This document shows positions 33,891 through 45,510 of a stretch of DNA of 64,000 nt, one piece after another. The DNA is from Poecilobothrus nobilitatus (lineage: Eukaryota > Arthropoda > Insecta > Diptera > Dolichopodidae): the NCBI GenBank assembly GCA_947095535.1, contig OX352772.1:320302018-320366017 (forward strand), in the 5' to 3' direction. The notes under the pieces were generated by a model. That model was not told the origin of the DNA and searched no databases. It was given only the letters and a program-made list of their open reading frames with translations. A program made the position numbers and the translations under genes. How positions within the stretch are numbered: the stretch's first letter is position 1; every line of letters begins with the position of its first letter.

Positions 33891-35199
33891 TGATCGCAAT
33901 TTTAGAATACTTGATATTATCATTAATTGAAAAAGGCACTTTTTTAAAATCTGATTTACAATACGGACTTTTTATTTTTTTGAATTTTTCTTTTGTTTTT
34001 TTAAAATGACTATAATAGTAACTTACAATCAAAATTTATTTCTTTTATTTATTTTCCATTCTTAGTTTTCTGATTACGAAAGATAACCTAAAGCTGTTTA
34101 CTTTGCTAAAACTTCTTTTCATGAAAAATGTGACTAAAATAAATTTTTAAAAGACAGTTCTAAACTTAATGTCATATAAATTTTAATCAAAAAAGAAAAT
34201 TTATTTCTCATTTAACATAGTTTGAAATTCTTTTTATAGTTTTATACATTTTTCATTTTCATTTTAAATTAAAAAAAAAAAATTTATACGATATATGATT
34301 AAACATTTATTTGTCTAGAATTTTTAAGGTCATATTATTTGTAAAGCATGTTACCATTAAAAAAAATTAATGTAAATAATAAAAAACTTCAAAAAAAAAA
34401 ACTATTTTGTACAATAATAAATTATAAAAATACGCGCCATATTAATGAGTTTTACATTCCCGATTGACAGGTAACATATTTGCACACACAGGTGTAGTTT
34501 CAATATTTGAAAGAAAAAACAAGAAAAAAAATTATATTAAGTTAAAACAAAATAAATATTTATTTAGTAAATATACTAAAATATATTGAGTGTGTACTAT
34601 GGTTAAATTTTATTATCATGTAAGGGTAAATCTATGCTTCATAATAATTAGGTATTACTTAAAAAAAAATTATATCATACCCAATCAATAAAAATAAGAT
34701 AATTTTACTTTTATATTAATAAAAGCTAACTAATTAAAATTAATCTTCAAATTTTTAGACCAATTTCATTCATAAATTTAAGAAAAAATTGGATATCGAC
34801 TAATATTAGTTATATAACTTAAGAAGGAAATATTAAAGAATAGCAAATTTCATGATGTTGAATTGACATGCCTCTTAAATTGACGTTAAAAGTCTGATTT
34901 AAAAACAAAATTCTTAAACTTAAGCCCGGTTAATAGTGATTTCCATCACACAACTTTGATAAAAAATTTAGAAAGATATAGTACAGAAAAAAAAAAATAG
35001 AGAAATTTTTTCAGATACAAATTACAATCAACGTTTCTCGAGAGCATGCCAGTGTGTCTAAATCCATTTCTCAAAAAAATATTTTACCTAATGCTATTCG
35101 ATAAAAAAAGATTTATAGGAAAATGTCATTTCACAAAATGTCTTAATTTAATAAAAATAGCGACACTTTATAAAAACACTTTTAACAAAATAGTATTTT
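33891..35199. other. AT-rich stretch without a recognised feature
   Basis: AT-rich DNA. A slightly more complex patch near 34440-34500 (GATTGACAGGTAACATATTT) shows no identifiable function. Confidence 0.5.
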
Positions 35200-35211
35200 A
35201 AAAGCAAACAT

Positions 35212-35406
35212 GAGGGGCCTTTGTGGCCTGGTGGCTAAGGGCGTATAAAATACACTGTAAACACCGAGGTAGTGTGGGTTCGAATCCCACACACATCGTA
35301 AGAGTAATTCCTTTTTACGACATGTACAGCCACACCTGTACAGGAAAGGCTGTGGAATTTCCTTGTTACATTTATGTGGCAGGGAAATGCACCAAAAAAA
35401 AAAGGA
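35212..35406 (+). mobile_element. Full-length tRNA-derived SINE (family S1) with perfect TSD
   Basis: The A-box is TGGCCTGGTGGC (35224-35235) and the B-box lies in GGGTTCGAATCCC (35276-35288), a canonical RNA polymerase III internal promoter. The roughly 75-nt tRNA-like head is followed by a roughly 110-nt body (CGTAAGAGTAATTCC ... CAGGAAAGGCTGTGGAATTT ... TTTATGTGGCAGGGAAATGC) and an A-rich tail. A perfect 12-bp target-site duplication AAAAGCAAACAT is present at 35200-35211 and 35407-35418. Transcription would be by Pol III; mobilisation would need a partner LINE. It sits immediately upstream of a family E fragment. Confidence 0.93.
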
Positions 35407-35423
35407 AAAAGCAAACATAATGC

Positions 35424-35530
35424 TTTATTGTTGAAATATATATGTAGAAAAAAATAGTTAGTTAGGAGGGATTTTAGACGAAAGTTACAAAATTTACCAA
35501 AGTTATACGATTTTTTCAGAATATTTTATA
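35424..35530 (+). repeat. Family E interior fragment next to the SINE
   Basis: TTTATTGTTGAAATATATATG, AAAAATAGTTAGTTAGGAGG, AAGTTACAAAATTTACC and ATACGATTTTTTCAGAATAT follow the order of the family E interior (compare 11968-12060 and 32385-32480). The S1 SINE seems to have inserted at or near its edge. Confidence 0.5.
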
Positions 35531-36246
35531 TAATATTTCTAAAGAATATGTTTGTCAAATATCTTTTTGCGAAGTATCTCATTATACCAAGTGGAGAGTT
35601 GCCCTTTTTCTAAAGGATATTACGCAAAATAGCGTTTTACAATATAGAAGTCGACTAATTATAACCGTGTTTTTCTATAAGCATGAATCAAAGTATTTTT
35701 TTTTTTTTTGCAAACTTATGACACAAAAACGCAAAATTTAAAAGTGCAAATTAAAAGGTTTATATAAATAATAAATCAAAAAAAAATGTTAGAAAATATA
35801 ATAAACGATTTTCAAACTTATTTCATAATTATAAATCCATAAGATTCATGGAATGTAATAATGAAGCATAATTTTCATCTAAAAATCATATTTTTATTCT
35901 TACCCTATAAATATTCAGCAATTATATCTAAAAATCGAACTAAAAGGCCATACATTATTCCAATTGATTTTTCCTTTTAATTTCACCAACAAAAAAGAAA
36001 AAAAAAGCAAAAAATGTAACTACATTATTTAAAATATTATGCTACATAACCATTCAATAATAGTTATACAACCACTGTAAGTAGAAAAAAAAAAGAATAA
36101 ATTTAATAACATTTTTCTTTAACTTCAACAAAACTATCAACAGAATCGTGAACATTGACTTGTTATACATGTAATCTTTAATAAATTTATACATATAGCA
36201 TAAATTTAAAAAAAAAAATAAAATAAAAAAAAAAAAAAACAAGGTG
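35531..36246. other. AT-rich stretch without a recognised feature
   Basis: Homopolymer-rich DNA (for example poly(T) near 35697 and poly(A) near 36208-36239). No gene is recognised. Confidence 0.5.
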
Positions 36247-36316
36247 AAAAAGGTGAAGAAGACATTGCCAATATTGATGAAGAAGGTGGTGGCGTGCTGT
36301 TATTTCCACTTCTATA
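36247..36316 (-). other. Short Ser/Pro-coding snippet, possible exon fragment
   Basis: On the minus strand, after an acceptor-like TTCTATAG, the sequence can be read as SGNNSTPPPSSSILAMSSSP followed by FSP. This composition is typical of low-complexity regions of insect regulatory proteins and is unlike the Phe/Lys/Ile products of the surroundings. The plus strand reads GEEDIANIDEEGGG, which is also protein-like. There is no good polypyrimidine tract or clear donor, and no neighbouring exon is seen. Chance or a simple GAAGAAGGTGGTGG-type repeat explains it equally well. Confidence 0.2.
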
Positions 36317-37310
36317 GAATTTATCATAACATTCATATATTTGTTTTGTTTCAACAATTTTTCTTATATCTATTAAATACACATATATATTATATAGAAT
36401 TTATATATTATATTATATATTAGTTATAGTATTATATAGAAACATTATTTATTTGATACGGGCGTAAGGATTTTCACATTTTGAATAGTTTATAAGTCAG
36501 TCTCTAAATAAAAATCAGTGAGAAAATACCCACAACAGAACGCCACAATCAATAAATAGAAACAACGAATAAGGAGGCATAAATGTTTGTTTTTTTGTTC
36601 TTGTATTTTTTTTTTTAGTTTTTTTATTTTTGTTTTTTTTTTTTTTTTGGTTTGTCGAATACTTTGGAAACATTCAAAACTTAATTCTTCAAACATGAAT
36701 AAATATTGCCATAAGATACAAGATACATGCGAAGATATCAAATTACAAGTTACACATTTATTTCATTACAAATTTGTATTAATATTTTTTATTTTTTTTT
36801 TTTTTTATTTCTTGTTACTTTAATTTTTTTTTTTTTTTTTTTAATTCAACATCGATTATGCCGCTTTATAACTTCATGTTGTCTTAATGGATCATACCTG
36901 GAAGGGTTTACTTTTTTTTTTATACATAAAATTGAAGTTATTCAAAAAACAAAAAAAAACAAAAAATTAACTGAAGACTAAAATTGTACAAATTTCCTTT
37001 AGCGGATAATTTTTCATAAAATAAATTAAAATAAAAAAAAAAATGTTTTTTTTCTCAATAAATTCAATTTCTGGTCAATTTTGTTTTTTTTTTATTTTTA
37101 ATATTTCTTGAAATCCCATTCAATGCAATACCATCTAAATAATATACACACTTTTAAGTGGGCGGAAAACTAGTTAGTTATCTGGAATCTTGTTAAAGAT
37201 TATAGATAACCTCTTTTCAAAAGTATCAAACCATTTATTTTATTACTAAAACAAAATAACAAAATAAACCATAGACATGAAGACAGAATAGTGATTTTTT
37301 TAATTTTTTT

Positions 37311-38225
37311 AGCATATTTTCAAAAAATTTTGAAAAATTGTGCTTATTAGTTGCACTCTGTCCGTTTGTCCCTCCGTCCGTCCGTCTGGGTATTTTTCAA
37401 AACTTCTACACCGTTTGAAAAAATCAATGAAATTTAAACTACGGGTATAGGCATCGCCAAAAAACTAATTTTGTGGAACAACTGTTTTCTGTAGCCCCAA
37501 CAAATCAAATTGTTATAACACAGGTTCTATAAGGCATATTTTCAATCTGAAAAAGACAAACGATATATGTAGCTGGTTTTATAAAATTGATAAATATATA
37601 TAAAATAAATACGTGACTTTACCATGCTATATTTTAATATACCGTTATGTGAAACTCAATTTTTACAAAAATTTGGATCCCTTTTATTTTTCAAACGGTT
37701 AAACTTAGTAGCTTGAAATTTTGAGAGGAGTTAGATCTTTGAGAATCAGTATGATTCCTTTTATTTTTCAAACGGTTAAACTTAGTAGCTTGAAATTTTG
37801 AGAGGAGTTAGATCTTTTAGAATCAGTATGATAGATCTTTGATCAGTAAAGTTAGTTACTTAAGAAAATATTTTTGTGCCGCCCTCCGTTTAGGAGCTGT
37901 AAGGGGTTAAAAACTGAAAATTCTTTATTTTTAAACACCTGTAACTTTGGCGCCTTTCCAAATTTTTTGGAAGTAATATATAGAAATCCAGCATTATATT
38001 TTGTTCGTGTTAATAATTTTTCTTAATAATATAGGGTTACTTTATAATTGACGTGATTTGTTTTTTTTTCAATTTTTTCTTACCAAAAAAAAAAATCAAC
38101 CAAATTTATTTTCCAATATACGTACTCGTATCTACTCTTTACTCTTATTTACGTCTATTATGGAATATTTTTTAATTTTGGAAATGTACTTTTTTGTAAA
38201 CCTTTGGTTTTTTTTGCATTACTTG
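37311..38225 (-). mobile_element. Family B element with a 77-bp internal tandem duplication
   Basis: The hairpin end AGCATATTTTCAAAAAATTT...AAATTGTGCT is followed by a clear core CTGTCCGTTTGTCCCTCCGT with more CCGT units, then AAACTTCTACACCGTTTG, TAATTTTGTGGAACAACTG and TATACCGTTATGTGAAACTC. The head is GGAAATGTACTTTTTTGTAA / ACCTTTGGTTTT. Inside, CTTTTATTTTTCAAACGGTT to GAATCAGTATGAT is present twice (37681 and 37758, step 77 bp), nearly identical. Confidence 0.85.
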
Positions 38226-38665
38226 TTTTTTTTTTGTATTGCTTTTATAAAAGTAAAGTATTGTCATCGTTTAAAGTATAATCAAGTATAATTGTCATAG
38301 TATGATAGTCAAAATATTGTAGTCAAAGTATTGTTATTATCAAATGTTAACTTTGATTTTTTGAAGAATAATAAGATTCTTGATGATGTAGAAAAGTAGA
38401 ATTTTAATAAATGAATGTAGTTATTTGAATACTAAACCCTTTTTTTGCCAAAAAAAATTTTTAAAAACAATAATTTCAAAACAGAAAGAAAATTCGAATG
38501 AAAAACATTTTGTTAAATTTATAATTGCCAAAAATTTTTGGTAATCAAATTTCTTTTGGTATTTTGCATACAACTAATAACTTGCATACAACTGAAAAAT
38601 GATATATTTTAGTTACAATAATTTATATCTCTACTCTATTGTGTTGATTTAAAATATGAATTTTA

Positions 38666-38853
38666 AGCCTCGCTGGCCTAGTGGGTAAGAGCGTATAAAA
38701 TACGCTGTAAACACCGAGGGAGTGTGGGCTCGAATCCCATACACGTCGTAAGAGTTATTCCCCCTTACGACATTTCCAGCCACGCCTGAACAGGAAAGGC
38801 TGTGTAATTTCCTATTAACATTTATGCAGAGAAATGCATTAAAAAAAAATAAG
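38666..38853 (+). mobile_element. Full-length tRNA-derived SINE (family S1) with TSD
   Basis: The A-box is TGGCCTAGTGGG (38674-38685) and the B-box lies in GGGCTCGAATCCC (38726-38738). The body CGTAAGAGTTATTCCCCCTT, CAGGAAAGGCTGTGTAATTT and CATTTATGCAGAGAAATGCA ends in an A-rich tail. A 13-bp target-site duplication AATATGAATTTTA is perfect at 38854-38866 and present as AATATGAATTTTA at 38653-38665. Confidence 0.92.
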
Positions 38854-38866
38854 AATATGAATTTTA

Positions 38867-40423
38867 TAAAAGGCAAGGTTTTCAAAGTTTATACTTTATT
38901 CACTATATTCGCAATATGCTAATCAATTTATTGAAACTTCAATTTTGTGACCGAACAACAATATATTATAATTATGAATATTAACATTAACCAATGAAAG
39001 AACACCTAAAATTGAAAAAACAATCTTAATATTATCTGTATAAGCTGAAACCAGAAAATATATTTTCTGGTTTTCTAATACATATGATTTTCTAATAAAT
39101 ATGTATATTATGATATACAAATTTTGTTAACAAAAATAAATAAAGTTAATAATCAGATAACTTAATTAACTTCATTTTTTGACAATCAATTGATTACGTT
39201 TATAAAACTGTGTAGAATTTTTGACAAATCAATTTAAGAAAGTTTCCGCTAATATGAAAATAAATATACAAATAAAAAATGACAGTTCATTTTAAAATTG
39301 ATCTATAGCTAGACTCTAGAGTAAATTTACACATAATTGTCAAAAGTAGTCCATCACATTATACATACAAGTATATCTTGTGTTTTTTGTTTTTTTTTTT
39401 TCCTTGTTTTGGTTTTCAGTTTACTTTATTTTACTCGTACTTTTAAGGTCAATATTTTTTTTTATATTATTTTTTTTAATATGATGAACCTATAGGATAA
39501 CCTGTAATTAAAATTAAAATAATAACCAGTAATGCAATGTAATGAAAATTTGTTATATTATAAAATTTAAAATACAACAGAAAAAAAACTATTAAGGATA
39601 AAATAAAAATGTATAATAGGTATATGTACATACATATGTATATAGTTAACTGTTGTTGATTTATTTCATTTAATGTTAATAATGAAAATTAATACACTGT
39701 ACCTATTTTTTGTTGATTGCAATAATTAAAGAATGTATTGTATGACTTCAATGATCATATTATACATAGGTAGGTAGTTATTAAATGAAAATGATATAGC
39801 CAATAGGTTAAAAAACAAAACATTTAATAATGAATAAAGATTAAGGAAAAATAAATTTATAAATACTTATGTATTTCCTTTGTTTTTCTTCTTTTTTTTT
39901 CTTATTTAAATTAAAAATTCATAATTATTTAATAAATTAATGAATTATAATGAAATTCATACTTTTTAATTAATTATATTAATTAGTTGAATAATTGATT
40001 CCTTTTGATAATTAACATCTGAAATGACATTTAATTTTGCTGAAGTAGAAGAAAATATAATAAGTTACTTGTTGTTTAAATGAGGCTTAAGACTGTTGCA
40101 GGGTAGGACTGTTGCATCTTCCAAGTAGTTATATTTCGCATTTTTATTGCACAAAAAAACTCAGAAAACTATGTTAAAATAATATTTTTTTTATAAAATT
40201 ACATTTCTTATACTTTTGATATACTAGTACATAGTTGACAGTTATCATTTTATACTTAAATAGTTACACGTGTTTTCTTTTTTTTTTTTTTTCCTGTATG
40301 TAATTTTATACTCAAATCTAACGAATTAAATTACGTTTCTGGGTTTCACCCCAGCTTGTTCATATCCAATATTAGTAATTTATAACGTAATAGTTTATAT
40401 CGTAATATAAAATAATTAAAAAA
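38867..40423. other. AT-rich stretch without a recognised feature
   Basis: TA-rich DNA with poly(T) runs (39390, 40280) and ATGTA-type microsatellites near 39610-39650. No gene or repeat family is recognised. Confidence 0.55.
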
Positions 40424-40605
40424 ATAAATAATTATTGTATAAGATAACAGATGACGCGCAAATATAATATTTGTGTTCCATAATCTTGTGCAATAGCTAC
40501 AGCCAATTAATCAATGGGTTAGTATAGAAATAATGATTTTTAAAAAAAAAACTGAAGTTTATAGTCTAATATGAATAAATAATAAGCGACTTAGTGGATG
40601 CCATA
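40424..40605 (+). repeat. Interspersed repeat family D, copy 2
   Basis: TTGTATAAGATAACAGATGAC, ATAATCTTGTGCAATAGCTA, AAACTGAAGTTTATAGTC, TAATATGAATAAATAATAAG and CGACTTAGTGGAT match the order seen at 31945-32110. Confidence 0.6.
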
Positions 40606-40761
40606 TTTTACTTCTCTTAGCATTGGTAAAAAAAAATTATACTCAAAAAATTCGAAAAATTAAATAATATGACATTCAGTATATTATACTTTTAATATTA
40701 TTAAAATTATTAATTTATTACAGAATGGTGCGATACTACATAAAACAGATGCAAAATAAAA

Positions 40762-40965
40762 AACAATAAGGTTTTTAATGTCGTACATTTTCTAAAAGGC
40801 AATAAAAATAGTTTAAAATACCGAGACTTACAACGGTAACCAGGCTTACAAATGTCATTAGTGTAACTTAAACGGTATAGAAGATTTGTAAACAGTCCGT
40901 CCGTTTATGAACAGAGTGAAACTATTACAAACATTTTTCAAATATTTTTGAAAATTATACTAAGA
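40762..40965 (+). mobile_element. Family B internal-deletion derivative (about 200 bp)
   Basis: The head (GGTTTTTAATGTCGTACATT, TTCTAAAAGGCAATAAAAAT) is joined after about 70 bp to the opposite end (GAAGATTTGTAAACAGTCCG, TCCGTTTATGAACAGAGTGA, AACTATTACAAACATTTTTC). Only the termini of family B remain, so this is a miniature version. Confidence 0.7.
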
Positions 40966-41009
40966 AATGAAAGAGTATTAGTTAATTTTTTTTTTCTTCC
41001 AAAAAAAGC

Positions 41010-41478
41010 CTTGCCTTGCCATCTGTTTCTATTTTGTGCTATAGCTTTAACTTGACCATGATTTGTTAATTTTGCCTATCTCTTTCAATATTGTTCTTTT
41101 CCAACTGTTTATGGGTCTGTAATTTATAACTATTATATTTTATATTTATATTTTATTCGGTCTGTCTATGTTTGTTCTTCCTCGTGGTTGCCAATCTAGG
41201 GTTTTTCTAGGTATCATGTTTTCTGGTCGCCGTCTTAAAGGTCTTAAAGTCTGGTCTGGTTTTCTGGTACTGGTGGTTAGCCAGGTTTCACTTCCGTATA
41301 ACAGCACTGATTTGACACAGGCATTGAAAATCGTCAGTTTTGTTTTCCTAGCGATCTGAGAGGTTTTCCAGATATTTCTCAATCTGACAAATACCGCTCT
41401 TGCTTTGCCTAGTCTGTTATCTATATCCTTCATGGTTCTTCCATCAGTGTTCTTCAGTGGTTCTTCCCAATCAATCAA
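41010..41478 (-). pseudogene. Reverse-transcriptase C-terminal relic of a non-LTR retrotransposon
   Basis: The 110-codon minus-strand frame reads KDIDNRLGKARAVFVRLRNI, WKTSQIARKTKLTIFNACVK and SVLLYGSETWLTT. These are the conserved RIGKARAAF...LRNIW...KLxIFNxxVKSVLLYGxETW blocks that follow the RT palm domain in many insect LINEs. The usual cysteine/RILxIxWP region is deleted after TWLTTSTRK, and KTLDWQPRGRT resumes the expected tail (ALDWNPQGxRxRGRP). Downstream (lower coordinates) decayed AHKIETDGKARLF-like words match the end of the protein. The catalytic part of RT is absent, so the copy is dead and 5'-truncated. Confidence 0.9.
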
Positions 41479-41944
41479 TATTCCGACAATTGCCTTGACG
41501 CTGAATGATTATAATTTATATTGTACACGTTAATAATTTCTCATACCAAATTTTCCCACTACTATTAACAAGTTAGAAGAACAATCGTTTGAATATGTTG
41601 GGATTATGTTGAATGAAGCATTTTTGACTATGATACAGTATACCATTTTACTGTAAAATTATTTGACAATATTTTAATAACACTGAAATATTATTCTTTT
41701 TTGCGCAATAATTTTAAATGTAAGAATTTAATAGGATCTTAAGATGAACATAATTTTATTCAAATATAGACATAACTCTTAAAAGAATAGCATTAATTAA
41801 AACATAAAATATAAAGTTAGAAATTCAAAAAATAAAATTTTTTAAAATAAAAATTTATGTGAATTTAAAATGTATGTATGTATATATGTATATATTAAAA
41901 TTAATGAAACTTCATTAAAATAAAATCTTATATTTTGTTTTTTT
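41479..41944. other. AT-rich stretch without a recognised feature
   Basis: AT-rich sequence upstream (in element sense) of the RT relic. I see no further LINE coding blocks, which marks the truncation point near 41480. Confidence 0.45.
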
Positions 41945-41946
41945 TT

Positions 41947-42638
41947 ATACCCATTCGATCGTATAGTTCTTAGTGTATAATTTGCCATTACGTTTGTAAC
42001 ACTTTAAAGTAACACACTCATTTGTAACACGAACTATATATGGCAAAGTATAAATATTCTCAAAATCGAGTTCTGAGTCAATTCAGACATATACATTCCA
42101 TTTGTCCGTCCATCCCTCCATGCGTTTGCACGATAACTGAAAAAATAAAGGAACTAGGATTCTACAATTTTTACTATTTCACCATTGTAAAGATGTTAAT
42201 TTCACTATTTAAAGTGAACAATTTTGGATGGTGCATTCCAATAACTAACATACAACTTTTCTTCTTATATGGAAATAACTCAGCATCAATTAAAGCTATA
42301 AGTATCTGAAAATATGTAAAAAAAACTTAAGTTGCATGCCAAATGTGGTTGTATTAGTGCAACAGATTTGAGCAGCTGCAATACAAATTCTTTTTTAATA
42401 TTAGCATAATTTATATTCTCGTGTCTTGTTAGTTAATAAGGCTGGACATTTGAAAGGCTGGACATTTTTCTAAAAAATTATCAAGTTTTATCGGAAAAAC
42501 TTCTATAAAGTATGGTTGCTCTAGTGCAACAGGTTCAGATCGATTGCATATTTTGGAACTTATTTAAGCTGAAGATCTAAAATTTTGTGTTCGTACGGAT
42601 ATCCTATAATTGACACAGTCTATACTCTTCCTTGTTTT
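41947..42638 (-). mobile_element. Diverged family A Helitron-like element
   Basis: The hairpin side ATACCCATTCGATCGTATAG is eroded. It is followed by TTTGCCATTACGTTTGTAAC, CGAGTTCTGAGTCAATTCAG, the core TTTGTCCGTCCATCCCTCC, CACGATAACTGAAAAAATAA and AACATACAACTTTTCTTC. The far end is GTTCGTACGGATATCCTATA / TGACACAGTCTATACTCTTC. The order is identical to the other copies, but identity is lower, so it is an older insertion. Confidence 0.75.
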
Positions 42639-43330
42639 ATTTTATTTAACTTTTAGAATATTTTATTAAAAACTTAAAATAAAAAGAGAATAAAAAATAA
42701 ATATAAAAACTTTGGAACAAGTCAGAAAAATGTCATTTAAAATATTAAGATTTTTAATTTAATTTAATATGAAACAAAAATAATAAAATTTAAATTAATT
42801 TTAACTAAAAATACCATTAATCAATATTTTATTTATTTTTTTTTTTTTTTTGCCTCTTTCATTTTAATTTAATAAATTATCGAAAATTTATTTTCAAAAC
42901 ATTCATTCCTGCACCAAATTAATACATCTATAATGAAAAACAAAACTCTTTTTGCTATATCTACTTGTAAACCAAATAATTAAATTAATGATTAATTTTA
43001 TTTTATTGTTTATGTACAACTTTATAGGACAGTATTTATTGATAATTTCTCAAAACTAAAATTTTGTTTTTTTTTGTTTTGAATTCATTATGAATATAAT
43101 TTAAATAAACAGCTGATTCCATATACAGTATATTTATATGGAACTCCATCGTCGGTAGCACCTTATATTTAAAATTTTAACTATTGGTAACAACTCACAG
43201 ATATCTAAAAACAACAAATCATGAATACTGCTGTCGCATATCTAAACAAAACTATGTATGTATATGGTAACGAGCCTTGACTAAACCGAATTATAAAAAA
43301 CATACGACTGGTATTCACTAACAAATACCT
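42639..43330. other. AT-rich stretch without a recognised feature
   Basis: AT-rich sequence with a poly(T) run near 42837. I cannot name anything here. Confidence 0.45.
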
Positions 43331-43361
43331 TACACCTAGAAAAAATTTTCTAGAGGGTGTA
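43331..43361. repeat. Perfect-core hairpin TACACC-TAGAAAA / TTTTCTA-GGGTGTA
   Basis: The arms TAGAAAA and TTTTCTA are perfectly complementary around AA. The outer TACACC and GGTGTA extend the stem after a short bulge. It is more stable than most AT palindromes in this window. There is no T-run terminator context or recognised repeat around it. Confidence 0.6.
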
Positions 43362-45467
43362 GGCAATAAGATCAATAGGAATTTTATGGTTAGGAAACGG
43401 TAATTAAACAAATCAAGAGAAAATCAATTGGCGTGGTATAGATCAGATCGCTTTAAAAACAATTTGTATAACTGTTGACAGGAATCTATAAGTTGATAAA
43501 AATGTATCAGATGTAAAATAATTCTTGTATAGCTGATCACCAACAATATACTTAAACCAGGAAACATTAAGAAAGAATAGCTTTAACGAGTTAGATAATA
43601 ATTCGTGTGAGAACCCTATGCTTCCTAAATAGGGAAATAATGAACGATATATTCGGCAAAATAAATTTTATATGTAATAAGTGTTTGCTTTTATTTCAAC
43701 TTTTCACTTACCATGAATATAATTTCTTCATCTTTCAGAACCGTTAATTGTTGTGATAAAAAAAAAACAACAGTTCTGTCTATATATTTTATGGATAATA
43801 ATAAAAACTGACACATATTATATTGTTCTGTTTCGTTTTTATATCAGATGAACATTATATATTCAATATTTTTATGCAACACAAGTAATAAAAGCATTAC
43901 TTTTGTTTGCAAGAGTAAGTTTGAATCTCGAAAGACACTAATGAAATTAACTCGCCAATTCTCTCTGCTAATGTTGGACTTTTCAACGCTACCTTCCGTT
44001 TAAACTAAACATTATAGGTTAGAACCTATGTTACAATGTCCTGTTTGGTATAGGGATTGGGAAAATAGAAATAACGGAAATTGGGAAATATGGGAAGTTA
44101 CTGAATGTTACGAGAATTGTTTAGAACAAATATATTGATGTTTAACTTGATGTTAATATTGGTGACAATTCATCCTCTCTAAAGTTTTACTTTAATAATT
44201 TATATAGTTAGTATTAGTACAATTTTTATATAGGGTTAAAGCCGGCATTTATATTATCAAATATGTTTGTAAGTTATTGAGTTAAAATTAAATTAAAGAT
44301 TTGCCGTTAGGACTTTAACTTTAACTTTTAATAAATTATAACAACACCTATACAGTCGATTAAAGTCTAACAGTACAATAAATTTAAAGTTATCAATCAA
44401 GTCTCTTTAAAAAAATTTTCTTCTTTTTGAAAAGAAAAACTTAAAATATAGAAAAAAATTTATATAAAAAAAATGTTCAATCATAAAAAAAATTAAATAA
44501 ATTTATAAGGGCTCACCGTTCCAATCAAATCAAGTTTACAATAGATTTAATTCAAAAAATCATATATATATATATATAGATAGTAAACTTTTTTCAGTCA
44601 TATAACGTCTATTTAATATTTCAACCCCATTTTTTTTAAGCTTATGTTTACCTAAAAATTCTACAAAAAAAAATAAAATCCCATAAATATTTTTAATTTT
44701 AATAATAGCTTTAAATATGTTAAAATTAATCCGTTTATTATTAAATAAAATAAGGAATAAGTGCTCGAAAAGAAAATTTATAGCAGATAACAAAAAAAAA
44801 AAAAAAAAATTAAATTTAAATTATTTTCAACACGACACAGTTTTTTTTTTTTTTTTATCATTTCGTAGAATTTAAAATTTTTTTTTCTTCTTGTCCCAAA
44901 AAATTTTTCCCGAATTTTCCTGTTTTGCGTTACATTTTCTTTTTTTTTTCAGAAAAGTTTTATAGTGATCTTATTCATGTATATTGTATAGAATTTGCAC
45001 TTAAATTTTAAACGTTTATACATAATAATATTCAATCGTATCTTTTGGTATACGAAAGAGCGAAGAAAAAAAAAATATTTTTGAGCTTCACTTGAATATT
45101 TCACAAAGAAACAGAAAAATAAATCGGAAGAAAAATATGATTCTTGCGTGCTTTATACATTTCCATGTCTCTCTGTAGTGCGGGCAAAAAAAAAAAAAAA
45201 AAAAACTATCGTTTCTTTTATTTTTTCTCATTTTTTTTAATATTGCAATATAGAATACTTTATACCGTTATTATTACAATGTTATATGCATTCATCAGTT
45301 ATGCTTTATGCATTTTTTTTTTTTAAATGTACAATTCCTGTTTTGCATCTACAGATACTTTTTCTTCATCTTATTTTTTTTTTGTTTTTTTGTTATATTT
45401 TGAAGCAAAGATAAATCACACTACAGTTTTTCATCTTATTTTTTTTTTCTTTCTTTCTTTATTGCAG
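43362..45467. other. AT-rich stretch without a recognised gene
   Basis: 43400-44050 is more complex and includes a small perfect palindrome ATAGGTT-AG-AACCTAT at 44014-44029. From 44400 on the strand becomes A- and then T-homopolymer rich. I see no coding pattern. Confidence 0.45.
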
Positions 45468-45510
45468 TGGTACAGCAGCACAAAATCATCACCCCAAAAT
45501 TTTACTACTC
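45468..45510 (+). other. Candidate micro-exon after a strong acceptor-like site
   Basis: A long pyrimidine tract (TTTTTTCTTTCTTTCTTTAT) ends in TGCAG at 45463-45467. It is followed by 43 bp of non-homopolymer sequence (TGGTACAGCAGCACAAAATC...) and a GTAAAA donor-like word at 45511. All three frames of this 43-bp stretch are open up to the donor. No partner exon is identified, and T-rich tracts ending in CAG occur by chance in AT-rich DNA. Confidence 0.2.

Noticed and set aside
35212..35290. Functional tRNA gene
   Set aside because: A- and B-boxes are present, but the sequence continues into a conserved SINE body and A-tail flanked by a TSD, and sister copies share that body.
41168..41359. 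Plus-strand open frame overlapping the RT relic
   Set aside because: It is the antisense shadow of the minus-strand reverse-transcriptase frame, which carries the recognisable motifs.
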